Positions 22,286-34,524 of a stretch of DNA of 64,000 nt are shown here, piece by piece. The DNA is taken from NCBI RefSeq assembly GCF_004011695.2, contig NC_082409.1:1240001-1304000 (forward strand), in the 5' to 3' direction. Both the position numbers and the translations under genes were made by a program. The notes below the pieces were generated by a model. It ran no database searches, was not told the DNA's origin, and saw nothing but the letters and a program-made list of their open reading frames with translations. Source of the DNA: Ascochyta rabiei (taxonomy: Eukaryota; Ascomycota; Dothideomycetes; Pleosporales; Didymellaceae). Every line of letters starts with the position of its first letter. Positions within the stretch are counted from its first letter, which is position 1.

Positions 22286-25200
22286 ATGGCTGCCGAAACC
22301 TACTCCGGGCTTGCCGACTACGTCAAGAACCTCGCGAGAGCCCACGACCCCGCCCGCGATGCCTCGTTCAAGGCCCAGATAGCCGCCAATGGTGCAAAGG
22401 CCACGGCCAACGCCATCGCCCTGCCCGGCCCCGACTGCGCTGAAAAGGCCCAGCTTGAGCAGGAGATCGCCGCTTTGTGCGCGCGCATCGACTTCCTCGA
22501 GCACAAGAGCAACGTCGTCGTTAACCAGGACGCCTTCCCCATCACACCTGCCGGCGAGCCTCCCGAGGAGGGCCTGGTCTACGCAACCTCAGGGCCCTTT
22601 GGCAAGCCCAGCGCACCCTATGACCGCCGCAGCTCCACCAAGGAGCAGCGAGCCCTCTGGGTCAGCAACTGGCTCGCGGCCAAAGAGTCCAACGGCGACC
22701 ACCCCCAGGAGCCTGCCGCTGCCCTCACCGAGGAGCAGCTCAACTACCTGCGCGACCACCTGAACAAGCAGGCCGACCAGATCAAGAATCAGCGCGAGCA
22801 CATCGACAACCTGAGCGCCGAAGTCAACAAGCAGCTGAACAACCAGAACATGGTCTTTGAGCACGGCATCGAGGATATCGGTGCCCTGAAGCGCGAGCTC
22901 GGCAAGCACCAGCAGGCCAACCTGGCTTTCCAGAAGGCTCTGCGTGAAATCGGCGCCATCGTGACAGCAGTCGCTATGGGCGACCTCAGCAAGAAGGTTT
23001 TGATCCACGCTAAGGAAATGGACCCCGAAATCACTCTGTTCAAGCGCACAATCAACACCATGGTGGACCAGCTGCAAGAGTTTGCCAGCCAAGTCACCTT
23101 TTTGGCCCGAGAAGTCGGTACCGAAGGCAGACTCGGTGGTCAGGCAAACCTTCCCGGGGTGGATGGTATCTGGGCTGAGCTGACCGACTCCGGTAAGTGG
23201 TTCGTGTGTGGTTGCCAACCTGGCCGTCTGCTAACCGCCTGTGAACAGTCAACGACATGGCTAAGAACCTTACCGAGCAAGTGCGAGAAATCGCCGTCGT
23301 TACAACCGCTGTCGCCCACGGCGACTTGAGCAGAAAGATCGAGCGTCCAGCGAGGGGAGAGATCCTCCAGCTGCAACAAACAATCAACACCATGGTGGAC
23401 CAACTGCAATCATTTGCGACCGAGGTCACAAAGGTGGCTAGAGATGTCGGTACCGAAGGCAAGCTCGGCGGTCAGGCTGAGATCGCCGGTGTTAAGGGCA
23501 TGTGGAACGAGCTGACCGTCAACGTGAACGCCATGGCGCAGAACCTGACAACCCAGGTGCGAGACATCGCTCAGGTAACAACTGCTGTCGCCCAGGGCAA
23601 CCTCACTCGGAAGGTCGAGGCCGAGTGCAAGGGCGAGATTCTGGAACTCAAGTTGACGATCAATCGCATGGTCGACCAACTGCAACAGTTCGCACACGAA
23701 GTCACCAAGATTGCGAGAGAAGTCGGATCCGAAGGCAGACTCGGCGGCCAAGCTACCGTCCACGGAGTCGAAGGAACCTGGAAAGATCTCACCGAGAATG
23801 TCAACGGTATGGCGATGAACCTGACGACACAAGTACGAGAGATTGCCGAAGTCACAACAGCTGTAGCCAGAGGAGATCTTAGTCGAAAGGTCAAGGCTGA
23901 AGTCCAGGGTGAGATTCTGTCTCTGAAGATCACCATCAACACCATGGTGGACCGCCTGAATACGTTTGCCCAGGAAGTCAGCAAGGTTGCTCGCGAAGTC
24001 GGAACCGACGGTATCCTAGGCGGACAAGCACAGGTCGACAATGTGGAAGGCAAATGGAAGGACCTTACGAACAACGTCAACACCATGGCGCAGAACCTGA
24101 CATTGCAGGTACGAAGTATCTCGGAAGTCACACAGGCTATTGCCAAGGGAGATATGAGCAGGAGAGTGCATGTGGATGCTGAGGGAGAAATCCGACTGTT
24201 GAAGGACACCATCAACGACATGGTCATGAGACTCGATGAGTGGTCGCTCGCTGTGAAGCGTGTGGCCCGCGATGTCGGCGTCGATGGAAAGATGGGTGGC
24301 CAAGCAGATATCCGGGACATTGATGGACGATGGAAGGAGATCACGACCGACGTCAACACCATGGCCCAGAATTTGACCTCGCAAGTGCGCGCCTTCGGCG
24401 ACATCACAAACGCTGCCATGGAGGGCAAGTTTACCCAGATCACAGTTGAGGCGTCCGGTGAGATGGACGAGCTGAAGAGGAAAATCAACCAGATGGTGTC
24501 CAGTCTACGCGAGTCCATCCAGAGGAATACAGCGGCCAGGGAGGCAGCCGAGTTGGCCAACAAGACCAAGTCAGAATTTCTGGCCAACATGTCTCACGAG
24601 ATCCGAACGCCCATGAACGGTATCATTGGTATGACGCAGCTTACGCTAGATACCGACCTCACGCACGCACAGCGGGAGATGTTGACGATCGTGCACAACT
24701 TGGCTGGCCAGCTCTTGACCATCATCGACGACATCCTCGATATCTCCAAGATCGAGGCGAACCGGATGGTCATGGAAGAGATTCCATTCTCAATTCGCGG
24801 CACAATCTTCAACGCGCTCAAGTCGTTGGCTTCAAGGGCCAACGAGCGCAAGCTGAACCTCGCGTACGACGTCTCCTTCAGAGTGCCCGACTACGTGGTT
24901 GGCGATTCTTTCAGGTTAAGGCAGATCATCTTGAACCTTGTCGGCAACGCTATCAAGTTTACCGAGCGCGGAGAAGTCAAGGTGGCCATTAGCATGGCGC
25001 AAGAGCAAGAGTGTGGCCCGGATCAGTATGTCTTCCAGTTCGCTGTTTCCGATACAGGCATAGGTATCCGCGGCGACAAGCTCAACCTGATCTTCGACAC
25101 CTTCCAGCAGGCCGACGGTTCAACGACCAGGAAGTTTGGTGGCACAGGTCTTGGTCTATCCATCTCCAAGCGCCTGGTAACGCTCATGGGTGGCCGTATG

Positions 25201-26401
25201 TGGGTCGAGTCCGACTTTGGCAAGGGCAGTGTCTTCTACTTCACATGCAGAGTCCGTCTCGGAGCTCCCGACATCAGCGCTATCCAGCCCAACCTCCGGG
25301 CGTACAACGGTCACACGGTCATCTTCATCGATCAGGGCCACACCAACTTCTCCGAAGAAGTAGTTCAACATCTCAAGACCCTCAAGCTTGTTCCCATGGT
25401 CGTCAGCTCGGTCGAAGAGGTGCCAGCATCGGACAAGAGGACTAACACTGCTTATGATTGCGTCATTGTCGACAACGACGCCACGGCACGGGAGCTGAGG
25501 GGCGCAGACCGTTTCAAGTACATCCCGCTTGTCATGCTCACTCCCAGAGTGGCGATAAGCCTCAGGTCTGCTCTGGAGAATGGTATCTCGAGCTACATGA
25601 CCACACCGTGTCTCCCGATCGACTTGGGCAATGCACTCATCCCGGCTCTGGATGGACGCGCTGCGCCCTTGGTGTCTGATCACTCAAAGTCCTTCAACAT
25701 CCTGCTCGCTGAAGACAACGCTGTCAACCAGAAGCTTGCCGTTCGCATTCTGGAGAAGTACCACCACAGGGTCACTGTAGCAAACAACGGTCTGGAAGCA
25801 TTCGAGCACATCCAGAAGAAGCGCTACGACTGCGTTCTGATGGACGTGCAGATGCCTGTTATGGTAAGTGGACCCAATGTTCTTGTTTGCACATCTGTCT
25901 GACACGCTGTAGGGTGGTTTCGAAGCTACAGCGAAGATCCGCGAGTGGGAGCGCGAGAACGGCATCCCATCAACAGCCATCATCGCCCTCACTGCTCACG
26001 CCATGGTTGGCGACCGTGAGAAGTGTCTCGCGGCGCAGATGGACGTAAGTTACGCCAGGCTAGACCGTCCCACTACGTACTAACAGCAGCAGGACTACCT
26101 CTCCAAACCCCTCCGCCAAAACCAACTCATCCAAACCATCCTCCGCTGCGCAACAATGGGTGGCGGTCTGTACGACGCGTCGCATTCCAAAGACAACCTC
26201 TCTCCCCCCACACTCGGTCAACTAGGAACGTCTCCCAACGCCACTCCACGAGCAACACCCTCGAAACGCCCACAGCTCGAAGCCCGCGGCTTTACAGAAC
26301 GCGGTCCGGCAGAAGTTGCGAGCCCAAAGCTCCTCGCTGCCGACCAGACGGATGAGTCTGTTCAAGGGGTACTATTGAGGTCCTTGTCTGACATGCATTG
26401 A
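22286..26401 (+). CDS. NIK1: Group III hybrid histidine kinase (osmosensing, dicarboximide/phenylpyrrole target)
   Basis: Four exons, 22286-23192, 23249-25863, 25913-26044 and 26093-26401, give 1320 residues, matching NIK1/OS-1/BOS1 length. After an N-terminal region come six HAMP units of about 92 residues (each with a VTTAVAxGDLS-like core), roughly residues 215-730. The HisKA domain follows, with phospho-acceptor His about 752 ([12 protein letters not shown]). Next is the HATPase domain ([30 protein letters not shown]), and a receiver with acceptor Asp about 1168 (LMDVQMP) and the lysine in YLSKPL. Known role: a soluble kinase upstream of the HOG MAP-kinase cascade; HAMP mutations give dicarboximide and fludioxonil resistance. 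The last intron has three tandem CAG acceptors. No transmembrane segment is visible. Confidence 0.97.
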
Positions 26402-27753
26402 ACGAGGCTGATGAGTGGCAGTTGCTCCTGAGAAGCCATAGTAGCTGACTATCTTCGGATAAGAGGAAGAGAGGCACGGGAGACGATGGGGAAGGCGAGG
26501 GACCCGAGGCTAAGAAATCAAGGGTCGAGGAGCCGGAGTGATTTCTTCCTCTTTTTCACGACTGTAGATGTGCGAGGGACGATACCCTGATGTGCCGCTG
26601 GCTCTGCATAGGAACCAGCGCACGGTCATTTTGGAGCAGCTTGGATCTGGATGAGCGGCCTGCCAGGCCACGCTCTCCTGCTACCTACATTGGATGTTTA
26701 GGTTTTCAACGACTTGCGGCGTTCTTGTTGTGCGTTGCCGAGTTGCAACGATTCGATTCGGAGTGTTTCTTGGGGCGGCTGCATTTCGCTGTTCTTCTTC
26801 TGCTTCTTCTGCTTATTCTTCCTGTACCTGCATATTGCCTGGAGTTGAGTTGAGTTGTGTTGAGTTGAGTTGTGTTGAGTTTCGTTTAGGAGCAGATGAT
26901 GGTAACCATATCTTATGCTATTGTTTATTCGATCGCTTGACTGCCGCTTCTCTCCGGACTTGCTGCTGCTGCTCTTAGGGTACCTTTTACGCGTTGTGTG
27001 TGTAATTGATCGGTCGTGCTTGGTCGTGCCGCGTTCGATAGGAGAGAGAGAGAGAGAGAGAGGTGGGTGAAGTAGACCTCACGAGACGATAAATCTCGCG
27101 TTCCTAAAAGACAGCCATACCATACTGCGTTCACCAACCACCCAAGGATATCCAGCCGCCCCCCTTGCCGAGCTCAGAACCTGTACCTCGTCGTCGCGGA
27201 ATAGGTTCGTGATGTAGCAGCTGCGAAAACACTCTGCGCGCCTTGTGCTCAGGGTACCGACCCCCATCTACCTACCTAGCATCACGACCGGCAGCTCGCC
27301 GAGAAGATCCGAAGTCGTTGCTGGCGTCTGCCTAGCGCTACACGGTTGTGTGGGCCACGGAGCTAGCATGGCTATCCGCTAGCCGTGTAGTGTACATGGC
27401 TGCGGGAGAGGCATTTTTCTTCTTCTCTTGCTTCTCTGCTCTTGCCGGTCCAAGCCAAGCTCGGGTCGAGGTGGTGTGGGGACTTTGGTTGCCGAGGTAG
27501 TGCGCCAAGGGTGTGTCGATTCGTGGGGGTGTTGCGAGAAAGCGGTTTGGGAGAGCGAAGGGGGTGTTGATACCAGGGATGTGGCGGGATGGATTGCTTG
27601 CTTGCTTGCCTTAGTGGTGTGTGTCTCTCTCGTAGATTTTCTTCCTTTGACGCACGCATAGCTGGACTCTTCGTCGGGCTCTCTCTCCATGCAAGACATG
27701 GATACAATGCTCGGACATACCATACCGTGTGTGTACCTGCGCAACGAAACAAA

Positions 27754-27787
27754 CCCCCCCCCCCCCACACACACACACACACACACA
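27754..27787. repeat. Compound microsatellite C13 then (AC)n
   Basis: Thirteen C bases run directly into about ten AC dinucleotides. Confidence 0.9.
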
Positions 27788-28733
27788 TCCGTGCATGCAC
27801 ACATGTAATTCATGCTGCGTCTTGACTTCCTACCTGACTCGCCGTGCATGTCCGCCCCTTCGACCAGAGACATGAGCACGTGGCGTCCGCCCGGCCGGCA
27901 AGCAAGCAGCGCTTCCGGTGCGCCTCAGTTCGCACCTTTGCCCTACCCTGCCTTGCCCTATCCATGCAACAATGGCATTGCTCTGACGCGCCGCTAGCCG
28001 CTGCATGCCAAGTGCTGACCCCCTCGGTACCTTTTTTTTTTTTTTCCCCTCTCGCACGACATGACATGCAAGGAAGGAAGGACATGACCAAAGGTCACGG
28101 CAGGGAGGGACGTGGCGGTGAGACCTAAGCACAACATGTCCACGTGCAGTTGCGTTTGGCTTCTCCGCTGTGTGGGTGCGCATGGGATGCGCTAGGATTG
28201 CACCGCCCACGGCCAGTGTGGCAAGTACGAATCAAACCGAACTGTGCGGTTGGAAGCTGTCTGGTTAGGAATAGCAATGCGAGGGGGGGCGCTGCTGCAG
28301 AGTTGCTTTGGTCGCTGCGCGCGTCTGTACCTGTCCTGACAGTGGACTCTGTACCGCATCCACCCACCCACCACGCTTACCACAAACTAGCGGATCCGTG
28401 GATGCGAGTGGATGAGACGAGACGAGATGAGATGACAGACGGCAGTAGCATCCGCTCCGCGTCCGTCCCGCAAGGTCCCAAGGACGGGAGCGAGGAGAAG
28501 AAAGTCGCTTGCATGCTTGCTGGGTGGGTGGGTGGATGGCAGGGGAGATGGGATGCAGTGCAGTGGGTCTCTGTTCTGCATATCTGACTGTGCGAAGAAA
28601 ACACTAAAACCCGAAACCCTTCATCATGTTGAATCCTATCCAATTACCTCTTCTCGCTCTCATCTCGACCCACATCGGATAACTCGATGCCGTACCTACC
28701 ACCACAGCCAGTCAACGCAATGCACTGCAATGC

Positions 28734-28893
28734 GAGTGAGTGGGTGGGTGAGGAAGTGGGTGGGTGAGGAAGTGAGTGGGTGAGGAAGTGAGGAAGTGGG
28801 TGGGTGAGGAAGTGGGTGGGTGAGGAAGTGAGTGAGTGAGTGACTAATTGAGTGAGTAACTGAATGAGTGAGTAACCGAGAGCGAGCGAGCAA
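28734..28893. repeat. Degenerate GTGGGTGAG/GAAGTG array
   Basis: About 160 bp are built from GAGTG, GGGTG and GAGGAAGTG modules in irregular order, grading at the 3' side into GAGTGAGT and GAGCGAGC. The minus strand would read as His/Ser/Leu/Pro-rich frames with no stop, which are artefacts. Confidence 0.85.
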
Positions 28894-30082
28894 GCAAACA
28901 AGCGCGTAAGGACCAACTCAAATCAACCATCCCATCCATCTCATCTCATCTCATCTCCCAATACCAAAAAGCGAATCCATCCCACCTACCGCGTATGTAT
29001 CTCGCAGACCCAAAAAAAAAACCCCCAACAAAACCGAGCTCGTACCGAGCTCGCCCGTACCCGGGACGGCCCAATCGTCGCAATGGCGTCGTATCCGGAG
29101 CTTTGCTGCTGCTGCGGCGGCGGCGGCGGCGGCGGGCTGCCTGCACGGCACTGCACCACTCGGACCCTCTCGCGAGTAGGGTCTGCGTGGGCGACGCAAG
29201 TGGGAGTGAGGAGATTGCGATGTGACTGTGTTTCAACACGTGCGACGACCCTCTTCATTTCCCGGTGTGCTCGAATGGGGAGTCGATGAAAATCATGCTC
29301 GGCAGGCGCCGAACACGGGTGACAAAAGGGAAATTGGGAAACTCCCGTGTCAACCATGTGCTGGACGTGAGAGCGAGTACCTAGCGACAGAGTTTTGGCG
29401 CGCGGGAATGACTGGCGGTGTGTGGTAGTGAGATCAAGTGTGGATAGTGCCATCGATTCAACTATGTAATGCGGACCTTTTTAGTTGTCTACTGACACGA
29501 TTCAGGGTTAGCGACCTCTTCGTGCCAAATGGAAGCCATTCCAGCATTCCAGCATTCCTCCAGCCTTACATAGCCGACGACTCGCTTCGCTATGGGCTCA
29601 GACGCTACGTCTTCTTCTCCGCCTCTTTCACGCCGCCCAACCGAAAATGCAAAGCGTCCAAACTCCAAAACGCCCATGTCGCCATGATGGAAAGCAAACG
29701 CAGTAGCACTTGGGTGCCGTGGTATAGTTGTTGGGGTGAATAGTAAAACAATGGCTCGGCAAAGCCAGATCCCGTGGGGATTGTCGAAACAGAAGGTATG
29801 GAGGTTGCAGGTGATAACACAGGAAGCGGGTGTGCTGAATCGAACAAAGTGAAAGACGCCGACGGAAACCGTGCCGTTATGCAACGCTCGTAAACGCAGT
29901 CAGTTGATGTGAGTGGAAGGTGTGCGGTGTTGTTCATGTGTGAGGCAGTAGGTGATCATGATGCTCGTATAGTGGGGGTTGGTGAGGCGTGTGGCGTCGA
30001 TGATGCGGTGAGGGTTGGAAAGGATGCCGACGTGGTGTACCGCATGGTAGGCGAGGCGCGCCGGGGCGGGGAGCATTGCTTG

Positions 30083-30708
30083 TTATTTGATGATGCGGCC
30101 TTTGCCCTTGGCCTTGGAGGCCTTTCCTGCGCCCGAGGACGTAAGCTTGCTGGTCTGCATGAGCTCGCCAATGTATCTGTGGGGGGTTAGCGAGGGCCGA
30201 GTGGTGGGAGGAGGGAAAGCGTACGACTGCAGGAACTTGTTGCCGCCCTCGAGCTTCTCGTGTTCAGACTTGACGACCTCTACGCGGTCGACAATCTCCA
30301 TGAGGCTGGCTTGGAGTTGCTTGGCTTGCCTGGGAGTGGTCAGTGGTGGTTGCAGTAGCGGTGAGAAGAGAATGCGACTCACTCTATCAAGGCCTGGCGG
30401 GCGTCCTGGCCCATCTTCTCAATCTCCTCGCTGCTTCGTCGAGGGCTCATGGTGCGGGCGTCGCCGTCGTCGTACTCCTCCTCCTTGAGCTCGACGTGGG
30501 GGCTGTCGCGGGGTATGATGATGGTGCCGCTGGACTTTCTGCTGCCCAGGCGCGGTCGCAGGGTGGGGTCGCCGGACTTGGGGGTGTCCTGGTCGCTGAC
30601 CGAGCCGGTGGAAGAGGTGGTGCTCATGTCGTCGGGGTACGAGGACCGGCGATCAACGTCGAAGACTGCGACAGTCGGGTAGGGAACAGAGGCAAACTGG
30701 GCCGACAT
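30083..30708 (-). CDS. SCOC-type short coiled-coil protein (DUF2205 family)
   Basis: Three exons, 30708-30383, 30329-30225 and 30176-30083, encode 174 residues. The first 95 residues are Ser/Asp-rich and disordered. The C-terminal 75 form a single heptad coiled coil, QAKQLQASLMEIVDRVEVVK then EHEKLEGGNKFLQSYIGELM, with the NKFLQxYIxxLM ending that marks the short coiled-coil (SCOC) family, then a Lys/Gly tail. Family knowledge: animal SCOC binds Arl1/Arl3 GTPases on Golgi membranes and affects autophagy and trafficking; the fungal role is less clear. Intron 2 is 48 bp, a multiple of three, and reads through without a stop, so retention would add 16 residues. This is the only gene I find between 26.4 and 34.5 kb. 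Confidence 0.75.
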
Positions 30709-31387
30709 GTCAAGAACAGGTGGTGTGGTGCGGCGCTGTAGTAGAAGTGGAAGAGGCGTGCAAGACTCGGCAGGAACGGCGCCGTTGGATCAGAATCAGA
30801 ATCAGGATCAAGTGGACAGGCGCCAAGCGAAGAGAGTGGGTGATGTCGAGGGACGACGACGACAAGTTAGCGCCCCGCTGCCGACGCTAAGCCAGTTGCA
30901 ATGCCCAGGGTCCTGTGCTGCAGCGCTGCTGGCAGAAAATCGGTCTACCCCTGCGTGGGTGCGTGCGTACGGTCGGAGCCTCGGGCGCTGAGCGGAATGT
31001 GGATAGTCTCAGCGTGCTAAGTGCTGGAATGCGATGACAGCAGGGAGCCGGGTGAGAGGGGCTGTGTGTACTGTGGTTGGGTGGAGAGGGAGTGGAGCAA
31101 GAAAGGAAGCAAGCATGAAAGGGTGAGAGAAGGAAAGGAGGAAAGACGAAGAGAAGAGAAGAAGAGAAGGGCGAGGGCAGCTACTGCTTGACCAGCCTGC
31201 CGTCCACAAACGAGGGCTACCGCTCGCCGCTCGCCGCTCGCCGCTTGCAACTCTAGGGATGCAACATGTCGATCGCCTCGAGCACCAAGCACAGGAGCCC
31301 ACCCAGAGGGGCTCAAGGCCTGATCGGCGGCAAACTAGTGTCGAGTCAAGAGTATGCCGCGGAACGGGGCGACTGCCAACAGCGAGC

Positions 31388-31490
31388 GACCATTGACCAT
31401 TGACCATTGACCATTGACCATTGACCATTGACCATTGACCATTGACCATTGACCATTGACCATTGACCATTGACCATTGACCATTGACCA
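31388..31490. repeat. Heptanucleotide array (GACCATT)n, about 14.7 copies
   Basis: A perfect 7-bp tandem repeat 103 bp long. Because 21 bp is seven codons, the minus strand reads as an endless seven-residue repeat (VNGQWSM) in any frame. Confidence 0.95.
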
Positions 31491-31786
31491 ACGATCAACG
31501 ACGAGCGAGCAGCAAGCGGCGACCAACGCCTGATGGCACAACGCACGACAACGGTTGGCAACGCTGAAGCACGGGAGCACGGTGATGGCCAGTGCATGCA
31601 ACCGCAATCGTCCAGGCTGAGCAGCCATGACGTCGAGAGAGAGCTCTGCTAGCCGCAAGCAAAAAGTAACATGGCCGCACTCCGGCAGGTCCAAGCTTGC
31701 CCTGGTCCCCGCAGCAGCGCCGCAACCCCGTCGGTCGCACCAGGCGACAAGCTTGACATCATGCCGTTCTTGCCGGCACAACGCTG

Positions 31787-31840
31787 ACTGCACTGCACGG
31801 ACTGCACGGACTGCACTGACTGCACTGGCTGCACTGGCTG
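31787..31840. repeat. 9-bp array of ACTGCACGG/ACTGCACTG type
   Basis: About six 9-bp units with variation at the last positions, grading from CGG through TGA to GGCTGC. Confidence 0.75.
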
Positions 31841-31969
31841 CCACCGACCGACTGCGCACACCTGCGTATCGTTGCCGTTGCTGTACACACGCCCGGCATA
31901 CCCTTGGCCTGTGCTGCCAATCACCGTCCCTTGGAGGCGAACGCCCTGAGATGACGATGCTGACATAGT

Positions 31970-32075
31970 GGCATACTGCATACTGGCATACTGACATGTT
32001 GACACACTGGCACACTGGCACACTGGCATCCTGGCATCCTGGCATCCTGACATCCTGGCATCCTGACATCCTGGC
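31970..32075. repeat. 8-bp array of GGCACACT/GGCATCCT type
   Basis: Roughly 12 octamer units. The first part is GGCATACT-like, then GGCACACT, then GGCATCCT alternating with GACATCCT. The sub-type order indicates successive local expansions. Confidence 0.75.
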
Positions 32076-34524
32076 ATCTCGTGGGCACGACGACCTTCAC
32101 CCAGCATTTCCCAAGACACACTCCCTCTTGATGCTCTTGATGCCCGCTGCACACGCGCCAACACCCTGTTCTGCCGCACTACCCTCGCTACCACTGAGAC
32201 AATGTACGTACTCGGCTTCGTCGCTTGACTGCTTGAACCCCCTCCCCAACTCGTCCGTATCATCGTCGTCGCCATCGTCGCCGTCGCCGTCGCCGTCACC
32301 GCCCGTCAGCGCAGATCATCCTTTTCTGTCTCGTCGAATTCGCGTGCGATCGTCGCTTGACTTGGACCCTGCGCCACGCCTGCTCGCTCAACGCACCACG
32401 CCTGACACCACGCTCACAGACCATCTCTCAGCTGCTCCTCTATCCGGCGCATGCACTCCACATCTCTGCATTCGCCAGCCTCTCACACGCTATGCCCACG
32501 TCCTCTCACCGTTTCTGACTGCCTCCCCTCCCTTTTCATCCCATGCAAGAGCCAATGACGAAACCCTGTGTTTGATCATCCTCTAACCTGGGAACGCCCA
32601 TGTCCGCCCTCCTTGGTCCCGCCATCTGACCCAGCTTGGTCGCCGAGCCAAGACCTAGTCGTTGAGTCAACAAGTTAAGAGTCACGTGCAACCCCCACCA
32701 ATCAAAATCGCTGAAACGAGGGTTTGGGCAGAGGTGGCCAAAAACGTGCCTCTCACACGACCCGCGCGCCTGAGTACAAACTCGCGCGACTGAAGCTGGC
32801 TATGCCACGGCTAGCATTCTCTCTACGCTTTCACGGTGGCAGGCACGTCGCAATGCCTTGCCGCGCTCACTCCATGAGCAACGGCGAAAATCTTCGCGCC
32901 ATGACGTTGCCCGCTGGAAAGCTGGTCTTCCATGTCTCATTCCACCACGGCCTCACACCCGGGACCTTTTCTCCTTGGTACATGCACGACAATCCCGTCC
33001 TCGATATTCTCCCACACGCCCAAGACCGTGCACCACATGGCTGAGCGAGGTCACCGCCTTTCTGCTCCGTAACCATACTGCAATAGAAGGGGGTTTGCAC
33101 CATGATAGACATAGCAGCCTTGCCTTCTTGGGCACAAATCGACTTATACTTAGGGAAGTACCTGACTTCACGTTTCATCCACATCCACATCCACATCCAA
33201 AACCGGCCCGATCAGTTTGTCCAAAGTCCAGCTGACCATGTTTTTGGAACGAATATCGACGACATGCATCATTGATAGACCCGTCTCCGCACGCGCGAAC
33301 CCCGGGCGCTCGACTGATGAATCTGCAGCTTGCAGCTGGACGTGCGCCTGCAGGCAATTTCCGCCAACCGGATGCTTGCTGTGGATTACAACCGCCACGT
33401 TGGAACGCTTCTCGTGTGTAATATCTCCGAAGTGTGCTCGGACGGAAGGGGAAGACCTGGTTCTCCAGCCGATGGCTGGCTGGGACATCCAAGAAAGCTT
33501 CGCAGATCCCTAAATCGCTGGTGGATGAAGCCTTGTACCGAAAGAAAGCAGTCGCACCGTCCACCCGGCTCAACAACTGTTCTGTGGAGATGACCAGCAA
33601 TGCTTCTGTACACTGCTCAAGTCTTGTCTCATGCTTGCCGCTGCACTCAAAGGACCGCCGTGGCATCGTCCGTGCAGTCTACAAAATAAGCTGCGACTAC
33701 GAGTCATCCACCGACAACCATCAGCCCATATTCACGATTCACTGCCCCAAAGCAAATCTCCTTGCTGCAATAAATTCACATCCAATAAAGCTTCCCCACA
33801 ACGAAGAACCTCTATTCAGCTTCCACGCTCCCTGCAGTGACGTTTGCATTGCGCGTCCCGGCTCCCAATCCGTCCACTGTCCACGTCCAAACTCCAGAAA
33901 AACCTGTGCAGCATCGGCGCTTCTTGTCCTCCCTCTGCACACTTCAGGCGTACCTGACACCGCGACATGTACCCTCGCTCCACTATCCGCACCTCACCAT
34001 TCCAATCTCACCACCCCTAACCATTCTCAGACTGACTTCGGCCCGATCGCACACTGCCGCCCACAGGGCTGAGCCTGCAGTAAAGCCAGAGAAGGTCCGG
34101 GCAAGTCAGGATGCTGCGTCTTGCGTAGTCCCGGCTGATAACGTAGGTAGGTAAGCGCTGGGTGGAGCGGGGCGGTACTGATATCGGTAAGTGGGAGGCA
34201 GGTCTTGGTCTGAGGCGGGGAGGAAGTCCGCAGACCAAGGCCGACGAGGTGGTGACATCAGGTGAGGAGGTCGGTGGACAGGTATGGAAATGGAATGTTG
34301 GTATCCAGAGTCTATCGTGCCGCTGCGCAGGTTGGCAAGGCCCGATGAGATGATGCTCATCACTTGGAGTGCTGAGTGCTGAGTGTCCATGTCTTCGATA
34401 CACAGGGTAATCGCGTTCCCCTCGTTCCATTCATCTTCTACTCTCTCATCAGCTCGTTCCCTTTATCCTCTACCATCTCACCAACGTCTCCAAACATACA
34501 GATATATATACAAAGCTTCATCCT

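Larger units (their letters stand above)
26402..30082. other. Gene-poor intergenic region rich in simple repeats
   Basis: In 3.7 kb I see no conserved frame. It holds a GTTGA pentamer run (26843-26880), an AG dinucleotide run (27043-27062), a poly-C/AC compound (27754-27787), a T14 tract (28032-28045), a GTGGG/GTGAGGAA array (28734-28893) and a CGG run (29113-29134). The rest looks like unconstrained sequence. Confidence 0.6.
30709..34524. other. Gene-poor intergenic region with three short-period arrays
   Basis: 3.8 kb with no conserved frame on either strand. Long frames occur only across tandem repeats (31.0-32.3 kb) or in Ser/Pro/His-rich low-complexity sequence, and none resembles a protein family I know. 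The arrays are listed separately. Confidence 0.55.

Noticed and set aside
21458..22382. Frames of 218 and 298 codons upstream of NIK1
   Set aside because: They include translated CTG repeats and pyrimidine-rich leader sequence; the plus-strand one overlaps the NIK1 start in another frame and has no family features.
31335..32299. Two long minus-strand frames (244 and 216 codons)
   Set aside because: Most of their length is translated GACCATT, 9-bp and 8-bp tandem repeats; the non-repeat parts show no conserved character.
33175..34072. Overlapping frames on both strands at 33.2-34.1 kb as a possible gene
   Set aside because: Neither strand shows domain-like sequence or splice-supported extension, and both look like unconstrained intergenic DNA.
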